Shown here: positions 30,436 to 39,370 of the stretch, in pieces
Numbering within the stretch: position 1 is the first letter of the stretch
How the letters are laid out: every line of letters starts with the position of its first letter
Translations under genes and position numbers: made by a program
The notes under the pieces: generated by a model
What the model saw: only the letters and a program-made list of their open reading frames with translations
The model's database searches: none
What the model was told of the DNA's origin: nothing
Source: Pythium myriotylum
Lineage: Eukaryota; Oomycota; Peronosporomycetes; Pythiales; Pythiaceae
DNA length: 64,000 bases
Assembly: GCA_023091665.1 (NCBI GenBank)
Contig: JALJCQ010000004.1
Location: 744,001 to 808,000 of the forward strand
Direction of reading: 5' to 3'

Positions 30436-32671
30436 TCACCGACTCGATCGTAGCCACGCGTCGAGGAGTTTAAACGTGAATTCGGCAACTTTTTGCGACA
30501 TGGTCAGCGCATACATCGGGTTATCGCTAGTGATACTGAACAGATTGGGAGAAATGACGATGGCTAGTTCCGCGCAGAGACGAGTTTCAGCTAATTCCAG
30601 TGTGATGTCGAGAGGAAGCGCACTTTTGGTCTCACCCAGGTTTCTTGCCGACATCTTGTTGTCCTTTTCGTTGTTCGCGACCTCAGCCATTAGATCAAGG
30701 AGCCATCGTACCAAGCTGCCGTGAAGAGGAGGGAATGTATCAATCGATGCCAGAACACTCAGAGAGTCCTAGAATTTCATGGTGAGGCCTGGTTGTGAAT
30801 GAGTGGCAGTACACCTATTGTACCTTCAGATCACAAGTACGATAGATGAGCTTCTCCGGTATTACGTTGAAAAGACTTTCGGGAAGCTCACGAAACCACA
30901 CCTGCAGGTGGACAAGACATTGATGTAAGATTGAGTTCTATCGCAAAGGATGCTTTGTTCGTCTACTCACTTTGATAAGGTTGGCGACGATATGAACATC
31001 CCTGCACCCTGCATAAGTTCCGTCATTGATTGCCTGTTTCACTTCTGCACACTTGTCTTTGTCGGGTGCTAGGCGAAATATTCCCTCTGCGAGCAGACCA
31101 CCATTGGCAATGAGAGACTCTTTCAGCATCTGCAGCACGGCAGGTATCTTTTTCGCGTATCCCGTCACATGCCGTTTCGGAACAGCTTCAAGAGGGAGTC
31201 CAAATTGGTGGTTCAACCGTCTCCAGGCCCACGGTAGCCCCTCATAACGTGCAAACTCGTTATTGTACGTGACATGGAGCTCTTGACGAGTTTTGTATGG
31301 AAGGCTAATTCGATCTTTGGGAATACTCGGTCCATTTTCGTAGTTTCCCGTCCCAGAGAGCTCGCTCGTATCGTTCACCGTTGACATTGATGCTCCATCT
31401 TCGTAAACCACACTAGTGGGTTTTGGTAGGGGAACGCCTGTGCTTTCTACACGACCTTCCACTGCGGTCCAAGTCAGTCATTTCGACTCACCACAAGCCC
31501 CAAACCTAAACGTTTGGCCCACGTACATTTGTCGTCGTTTTTCCCTTCGTCAGACAAGTTGTCCGCAGACTCTAAGTCGTCGTTGCTGACGTTATCCACT
31601 CTGTTTATTCGCTCGCTTTGGGTCGCTACAAGTGTAGCCTTCTGGACCTCAGTGAACTGGGCGAGCAGGTGGTGAGTTGAGCTTCGCTTCGCAGCGGACC
31701 GCAATATGATACCGGCCTCCTCCTCGACGTCCGCATCTTCTGCGGCGGCCGCTGGCGCCGGTGCCACAGAACGAGCACGGTTCATCGATGACGCTTTTGG
31801 ACTCGCGGCACTCTCGCTTGTCTCCTTTGGGTAGAGAGGCTGCGCTCCACGTCGTGCGCGGACCCACTCCGGTGCTTGCAGGGACGCGACTGCTGCATGA
31901 GCAGACTACATTAAAGAAAAGGTGATATGCGTTATAAAGAGGTGGAGAGATGATGCCTTACCTCAATCATCGTCGAACGCCGGTCATTGTCAAGCTTGAA
32001 GAAGCCGATGTCGTAGAGAAGAGCGAGGAACTACGTGAACTCGTCTCGTCAATTGCATGATAACGAAGCAAGGAGCGGCATCACCCACCTCATGCGTTGT
32101 TGTTCGCGTTTCAAACATCTTTTTGACCAGTCGATGGATCTCTACGTGGTTCACACTCTCCCATCAGCCAGCACAAGCTCCTACCCACTGCTTTTCTGTT
32201 CGTACCATCGACGTTATTCAGGATCCCGCCAACGACCTGCGCGCATTCATCGGCCTGCTCGACCGAGTGGAAGCGAAACCCGTAGCAGCGCCCATCAGCG
32301 TTTGTGAACTGCCAGAACAGCTCGTCGATTGGCGCCCACATGCACTTGGCACTGACGACGTCATTGACGACTACGCGGCCTGTCTCGAGCACCCACGCGA
32401 CGAGGCGGAAGTTGCGCAGGAGCTGCGCACGTGGCGAGCCGTCGTGCGCCATCTCCAAGAACACGTGCAGCTGCGTCCACGCGCCATCGGCGATCGGCCG
32501 CCAGAGCACGCCGCCGCCCTCAACCTCGGACGCGTCGTCGCTCGTCTCCACGGCGTCCTCGTGGCGCGAGAAGACAACCGCGATGGCCGTGTACACGACG
32601 ATCTCACTACACACAGCTGCAGCTCTGAGTGCGAGGCTGTCTCAGAAGTCGTAGGGCCTGACGTACCCCAT
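30436..32671 (-). CDS. EVH1-CRIB-RhoGAP signalling protein
   Basis: Complement of 32667-32671, 32206-32606, 32089-32141, 31962-32030, 31527-31905, 30971-31461, 30824-30901 and 30436-30768; 602 residues. The first coding exon is only ATGGG; the 60-bp intron after it has GT-AG ends. Parts: an EVH1/WH1 domain (about 1-130, with WTQLHVFLEM, FRLVAWVLETGRVVVNDVV and GFRFHSVEQADECAQVVGG), an Ala/Ser-rich acidic linker, a CRIB-like motif (ISLPYKTRQELHVTYNN with YEGLPWAWRRL), then RhoGAP with the arginine finger in EGIFRLAP, DVHIVANLIKVWFRELPES and NKMSARNL...VISPNLFS. EVH1 binds proline-rich ligands, CRIB binds GTP-bound Rac/Cdc42, and RhoGAP switches Rho GTPases off. A local actin-control module is the likely role. 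The start exon is the least certain part. Confidence 0.87.
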
Positions 32672-33118
32672 GCGTGATGGCGCACTCCAGGAACTGTGGT
32701 GGCCGCAGTTGAAGAGGCATCGAGGAGGTGACACCTCTAATTACCGATCTAGGAGCTCCAATAGAGGTACAAAACGTGGTACTGTAGTCACTTTCGACCT
32801 GTTATAGTTTATTCAGCTCTTCCGAGCAGCTAGATTCCGTCTTCCTGGATCGGAGATGGATCTTGCTCAGCCGAAATGGGCCAAATTTCCTCCATGCTCG
32901 TCTGCGGGACTCGCTAGACCTCCTACCTTCCGCAAGCCACTAGCCTCTGCTCAGCTGCAACGCGCCGTTCGTCATTTCCACCCATTTCGTGCTTCTACAA
33001 TGCTGATATCAGTCGTGCAGCGAGCCAAGACCACGCTCACACCGCCGCGACCTCGCTCTCGCTTCCAGTCGCCGCGCGTCTTTTCTCTGTCGTGAGAATG
33101 CTCGTGCGATGCCGTGTG

Positions 33119-33206
<88 letters not shown>

Positions 33207-33309
33207 GTGGAGTAAGCCTCCGAGCTTCCTCTCCTGCTTGAAGAGTGTCAATATCTCTCATATTCGATACGCGTGGTGCTTCTATCGCTCGACGCAGAAA
33301 TCCTTCCTC
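32672..33309. other. Divergent intergenic region with TC repeat
   Basis: This separates the starts of the RhoGAP gene (minus) and the DHMPP membrane protein gene (plus), so both promoters should be here. Apart from the long TC microsatellite I see no conserved frame. The open plus-strand frame at 32856-33095 shows no family likeness. Confidence 0.45.
33123..33204. repeat. (TC)n microsatellite, about 40 units
   Basis: An essentially perfect run of about 80 bases of alternating C and T (GA on the other strand), ending about 105 bases before the ATG of the plus-strand gene. Long CT tracts occur in core promoters and can be polymorphic in length. Confidence 0.95.
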
Positions 33310-34581
33310 ATGGGAAACGCGCCGTCGTCGCCTCCGCCGGCGTGGGACGCCGAGGCCTGGCGCGCGCGCTGCGCGGACTCGGCGCTGCGCCTGCGCTTGC
33401 AACTCACGAGCGCGCGCTCGCTGGCGCTCTACGAGGCGCTCGGGAGCCACGTCGCCGACGCCACGGCCGGCGGCGCCGTCTTCTGGCTCGGCCTCTCGCT
33501 CGCGCAGCTCTTCCAGCGCGCGCTCCGCGTCGGCGCCGCCTCGCGAGTCGCCTCGACGGCCATCGGCACGGTCGCCGTCGCCTCGTCGTCCGTGCTCGCG
33601 CTCCACTTCGCGTCGTTCCCCAGAGAGATCGCCGAGGCCGTGCGAGGGCGACACGTCGAGAACGCGTCGTCGCTCGTCGTCGCCAAGCTCCGGTCGCGCG
33701 TGCAAGACCTCGCGGACGCGCCATTCACGGTCTACATGGCCATGGGCGTGCTCAGCTTCAAGATGCTCGGCGGCCGCATGAGCTCGCTCGCGCCGAGCCA
33801 CTTCGCGAACCTCGGAGCCTTCCACCTCAAGAAGGCGTCGCTCCCGGCCACCGAACTGTACGCGGACAACATTGAGCGCGGAATCATCCAGCAGTTTGGC
33901 CGTCTCTATGGCTGCCACACGTGCGGCGTCAAGCGCGGCGTGCAGTACCACGCCGACCACATGCCTCCCAAGCTGTGAGTCCGAGTGCTCGCACCAGGAC
34001 CAATACAGTAACTCACTAGCGATCTTTCCCGTGTAGCGTCGCGAAGCAACTGAACGCAGCGTGGTGGAGACGGCTCTTCGGGCGCGACGTAGCCTTTCGG
34101 TTCTACCCGCAGTGCTCGCCATGCTCCAACCAGCAGGCGACTGTGGTCAAGATGGGGAGATCGGACCTGAAACTGCATTTGACATCTTTTCGCATTTACC
34201 ACACGACGGGGTTTTGGCTTGTGCTGCTGTGTACAGGCGGTCTGTACTTTGGAGGATCATCGTTCCAGGGTTCGTAGCTCTTCTTGAAGTACCGTGTAGT
34301 TGTGGGAAACTAAAAATTTTGTTGTTGTAGAAACGGCAGACATCCGCCCCACAAAATCGTCTGCAGAAGTCTCACGAGATAACGACTTGGTGCTTGAGCC
34401 ATCATCGTCGGATCATGGCCTACTCGTATCCCTGCGCGAGCGTGAGAAGAAGATTCGTCGTCAACGTCGCGCCATTCGCGACGATCCTGATTTGGTCGCT
34501 GCTTTGGACGCAGAATTGCACACCATTGAAGAGTGCAAAAAGCGTCTCAAGGACACCTTACGAAGACAACGACGTCGATAG
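33310..34581 (+). CDS. Myristoylated-type membrane protein with HNH-like DHMPP zinc site
   Basis: Exons 33310-33974, 34037-34269 and 34331-34581; 382 residues. The N-terminus MGNAPSS fits an N-myristoylation site. Two hydrophobic stretches (about 50-100) follow, then LYGCHTCGVKRGV, YHADHMPPK, and YPQCSPCSNQQA. The CxxC...DHMPP...CxxC pattern resembles an HNH/treble-clef metal site. A C-terminal helix (FWLVLLCTGGLYFGG) crosses the membrane. The tail is a basic coiled coil (LREREKKIRRQRRA, KKRLKDTLRRQRRR). I recognise no named family; nuclease activity is not shown and membrane placement argues for another role. The start ATG follows the TC microsatellite. Confidence 0.7.
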
Positions 34582-34771
34582 ATACTCGAGATACGCTCGT
34601 TTGAATTATAGCGATCCGAGACATGACAATTTCCAGCGACTATTGTCGTGCATAGAATCGTAAGGGTCAAGCCGTTCACGGCAATCAATCTATTTTCGCT
34701 TGAAGTGCCTTACAGCAAATATCCACCCCAAGCATGAACCTCGGTAACTGTTCCACAGTCATCTCTCAGGC

Positions 34772-37700
34772 ATGACGACAACGAACCGTGAGCAACTCGC
34801 AAAACAGCTCCTCCAAACGTTTGACGGAAGGTCGCGCCATTCAATAAAGCCGATCAGTGGAAAACTGCCTCATGGGAGTTCTGGAGTTGCCCGAACCGTT
34901 CAGCGGCGAAAGTATCCGCATCGACTTCCATCGCCAACTGAAGAGCAACTAGAACGACGCGAACAAGGTTGGAACGATCGATTCGCTTGTGATACTCCGC
35001 AACAACCAAAGCGACCGCAGCGGAATCGCTCAATCAACGACAGCGTGGATGCGCAAGATGCAAAGGAGCGGAAGATCCGAGATGAGAGACATCACTACGG
35101 TCATCCTGGGGCGCCGAAGCAGCGTCAGCGCCGCGGTCTAGGTCGACTCGTCCCAATCGCCCCACTGGGAGCACCTGCTCAGGTAGTTCAGCGCTGTCCT
35201 CGATTTGTCATGAGCCATCGCTATATTGCTGGAAACATGTCTATGATAGGAGTCCGACACAATGTCGTCCAAAGAAGAGAGGCTGCGGTTCAACGTGCTG
35301 AAGGCGATTGACGCCCGCGAGACTCTTATCTACCAATTGAACGCGCTCATATTGTGTACTCCCGTCCAGGAGGCGATAGTCATGGCAGCGGCAAGAGCTT
35401 CCGGTGGAGGGCTGGTTCCACAGAAGCCCCGATCAGACGTTGGAGGCATCAATACCATGACCAATCCACGCGAAGCCATGCGAATTGCGCACCAGCTGGG
35501 CACAGACCTCCAGCTCGCAGGGATTCAAGTTGTCGAAAGCATCGTCGAGTGGATGCTTGAGGCAGGCGCAAAGGCAGAGTATGTATCAAAGTCGTCTCAT
35601 GCTGGCTCGTGCTGACTTGATCGTTCTGCATAGTCGGCCACCAGAGTTTTTATGGCGCGGTCATAACTATTTCTTGAAGATGGAAAAGGATCTCGATTTT
35701 GCCGGTCCAGAGCTTCTTGCCCGGGGGGTTGAGCTCGACTGTTTCTCATTAACCAACCCGCTTTGTATTCGGCCAGGCCAACGACTTGGTCGTGTGCTGG
35801 CAGCTCAAACAATTATAGGAGAAATGGCCGACATGAGTCGTCGAGAGAGGGGACAAGAAAGTGAACGCGGAACTCGGAAAGGGAGTGGCGACTCGTTGAG
35901 TAGATCACCTGAAGAAACGAGACCAACAAACAGGTCGACTAACCAAACGCCTGTTAGTGGGGGTCGATGTGCCGTAGACATGGTCAGTGGAGAACCCATC
36001 AAGATACTTCAGACTCTGACTGGCGCAGATGAGCTGATCGCTTCGCTCGACGAAAGAAGTGATTACGAAGAAGAAGATCCTGATTTCGTAAGCGCAAGAT
36101 CATCTAATCTGGCGAACTCGGAAGCTGTCAGCAGTTTGTCAAACGCTTTGCAGGATCATGAGTCCGCAAAAGATCTGATCAGCATCCTCGACGAAAGCTT
36201 TTCTGAAAAGATTCTTCCTCAAGAGCTCGACGCGATCGAGCCACAGCCGGCTGAGAACTCTGGGGAAAGTACCGCACGGAATGAATATGAAAACAGCTTT
36301 GATGACGAGCCACAAACCGAGGACCAAGACCCGGTAACCTTAACAGACTTGACTTCCGAAGAACCCAAAGTTGGTTTGGCATCTGAGCCGGAAAAAGCCC
36401 TCTATCCTGGGGACGATAATTTGGAGGACGATATCGGAGGAGAATGTTCCGATGCTGTTGGTTCTGACGATACCTTCTTGGTCACTGAAACGACATCTGC
36501 TCTCGAGACAAGGATAAATCCTGGTGACGTTCATATTGATTGGGATGAAGTAGCAAAGGCTCTTGCAACTAGTTGCGGGGCCCTTAATGCTCTCGCAGGA
36601 TCTACGCTACGACAGTGTGCCCTATGGAGAAAAGAGAAGTGTCAGGACTTTGAAGACGTCGTGAACGGTGGATCTTGGTCCAGCTTCCAAGATACTCTCA
36701 GCGGCTCCTTTCTCAGCTCGCTTGACCCAGCTTTAGTGAACTGCCCATCTATTGATCAGACTGTTGAGAACATATCCCGCACTGAGGAAGTACACCAAGC
36801 CGGATTGCTGATGCTGCTGCTGGAAGAGTGTGAGGTTGTGGTCGACATCGTGTGCGCAGCTCTTGCACGCACCATCGAACTTGATCTGAAGCGTATCAGT
36901 CCATTGGTGTCGGAGGTGGAGTTGGTGGACATCGTTGAAATAACAGAGACACTTCTTCGTCGAGATGAAATTCGAAATGCTCTGCGATGGGTCACTCGCG
37001 CAATGGATATCTTGCGGCAGCTAGCAGTGACTCAGAAACTCCACAACAAGCGAGTATCCCAGGGACTAAGCCAGCTCCTTCAAGTATTTTATCCTTATAT
37101 CATCAACCAACGAAAAGATAAGCAACTCTCTGCTTGGCGTGCTGCCAGCCGTGCCTTTGTCGAGGCCGCAAACATCCACTTCGAGCGACTTGCGTTCTTG
37201 ATGAATGGAACATGCAAGGTCTTTTTGTTGAATGTACTCAGCCTTGCACGTAACTCCGAGGATAACGAAGACGTCGAATCCTTGGAGATCCCGAAGCTTA
37301 CGATTGTTTGTGATCGTGTAAATGTATTGGTCAGTTCAGTCGCTGCTGTTTCGGCGAAGTGCTTCAAGACCACTCCTGCTTCGTTGCTCCACTCGCGTTT
37401 CCAGTTGTATCCGTTCTTTCGGTGTTCGTTCGGCGAGAAGCTTGTGGATGGCGTGACTGTCGAAGAAGGAGAAGGCAAAGGGCCGTTGAAGGAGTGGTTT
37501 ACATTAGTTGCTCAAGATCTCGTAGCTAAATGGCGCGCTGTCGATCTCCCAGTCGACTTATCGTCTGACGAATATGATCCTGTTCTCGCTAATGGTAACA
37601 AGCTCGTGGTTGATCGGTGGAGTAGTCACCTGAAGGCCGGATACAAGGTGGAGTGGCGATCTCCAGTAGATAACACGACTATTTCTCGAATTATCAACCT

Positions 37701-39063
37701 GTGCGACCCACAAAACGGCACTTACATGTTGGATCGAGGAGGTCTCTCCAATCATGCCTTCTCGGTGTCCGAGCTACGTGTATTCCAACCTAGGTTTGCA
37801 TATCTTGAGTACGTCCAGTCGTCTGAAACGTATTGGCTCAACGAGTCGTTGGAGGACACCACAGAAAATCGAGAGGTTCTCGAATTCTGCGGCTGGCTCT
37901 TCGCTAACGCCTTGGTGCACCAATGTGGTCTACAGCTGCCAATTCATCGGCTTCTCTTCGAACTGATTCTCCACGAAGACCGCACGGTCACCCTCGAAGA
38001 TCTTAAGTCTCTGGACTCTCTCGTTTCTAACGCGCTCCAGCAGCTGACGCATATGAAGCCCTCGGAGTTCGTGGGCTACTTGGAGTTTGAAGGGCTCCCT
38101 TCGCATTGGTCGGTTAACGAGTACATCAAGCATTCACTCGACACCAAGTACGGTCCTGAGTCCAGCGTTGGCTGGCAGCTTCCCATGTTGCGAAGAGGTT
38201 TCTACCGTGTCTTCACTGCGCATGACATTCTAAGCACATGCTTATCTGCGGAGGATCTCGCTGAACTCGTGAGCGGTGAGTCATCCTCAAACTCTGATTT
38301 CAGATTCGACCAAGTGTTCCGCGTCTCTCTCGATCCCGACTTTGCCTCTTGCTCTCCGTTGAGACGATGCTTCTGGGAAGCTGTCGATGGTTTCGACCCC
38401 GTTCTCAAACGCTACTTCGTCAAGTTTGTCACCGGTGTCGATACGCTCCCGCAAGCTGGCACAGAGGTACGCATACGCAATGCTTGATGACTGGGGGTTG
38501 TCGCTCACTCGCTTGGCTGGTGTCATAGTTTCTTCGCATCGAGATGCCATTCCCTGCGACCTCACCGAGCGACTGCGAGAAGACGCTCTCGATGCTTCCT
38601 CAGTCCCATGTACGCATGACTGTCACCGGACACAAGTGCATGCGACACTAACAGGCGCCTTGCTGTGGAACAACAGACGTGCGACAACACGCTTGAACTG
38701 CCTCACTATTGGCGAGCGCTGTGCTGGAAGCACAAGCACGACGCCGACCAGCCGAGCGAGCCTCTCGAGCGGGAGCTGGTCGTGCTCTTGCAGCGCAAGC
38801 TTCAACAAGTGGCCGAGTACTCGTCGGGATACGGTCTCGACGGAACGAAGCCGCTCGGCGGCTCTCTGGCGGGGCTTTTTCCGGGAAGTCACGGCGCGGC
38901 TGCCGCACTGGACGTGCAAGACAGTTACGAGTCGCTGGACCTGCCCGCTCTGGACGGCGACGGCGAGGACGCTGCCAGAGAGAGCGTCGCGGGCGACGCG
39001 ACAGCCACGCGACCGCGCGAGGAGGAAGAGTACGGCGGCGACGACTGGGAGGAGGAGGCGTGA
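34772..39063 (+). CDS. HECT-domain E3 ubiquitin ligase
   Basis: Exons 34772-35182, 35250-35578, 35634-38466, 38529-38609 and 38677-39063; 1346 residues. The N-terminal half is largely unstructured and acidic, with no WW, RCC1 or ankyrin repeat that I can see. The HECT domain occupies roughly 840-1270, with EEGEGKGPLKEWFTLVAQDL, GLPSHWSVNEYIKHSL and LKRYFVKFVTGVDTLP. The catalytic cysteine is Cys1220 in SHTCDNTLELPHYW, split from SH by an intron. After Cys1220 there are 126 residues, against about 35 in most HECT proteins: a short insertion, the usual GYGLD-like end, then an extra 75-residue acidic tail. Known role: HECT ligases take ubiquitin from E2 onto this cysteine and pass it to a substrate. 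The substrate here is unknown. Confidence 0.9.
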
Positions 39064-39370
39064 CAACGTCCGTTATGAGTCACTGCATTCATTCGTGTGT
39101 CGCTTGCGGGATGATATCGTAAACAGATCGCCGCCAAAACCAGGTGAGCTGCTCACTAGTTAACCATATCAAGGTAGTATCCTTGATTCGTCTCGCGGAC
39201 ATATACTACTTCCACATACCTTGTTTTGGAAATATAGAAGCGAGATTCCCGTAGTGGGTTTATTTTGGCGGCCCACGGTGGGCCAATGACAGCCGTCGGC
39301 GTCATCACCCGTCAGCTCACTGCACCCGCCATTCCCCATTCCCGAGAAGCGACGGACGGCGACGAGCGAC
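39064..39370 (+). other. Spacer before HMG-CoA reductase gene
   Basis: About 307 bases between the HECT stop and the reductase ATG, in the same orientation. I see no conserved frame or clear initiator match. It should hold the reductase promoter. Confidence 0.4.

Noticed and set aside
32856..33095. 79-codon plus-strand frame before the TC repeat
   Set aside because: No ATG context, family match or splice link; it lies in a divergent promoter region.
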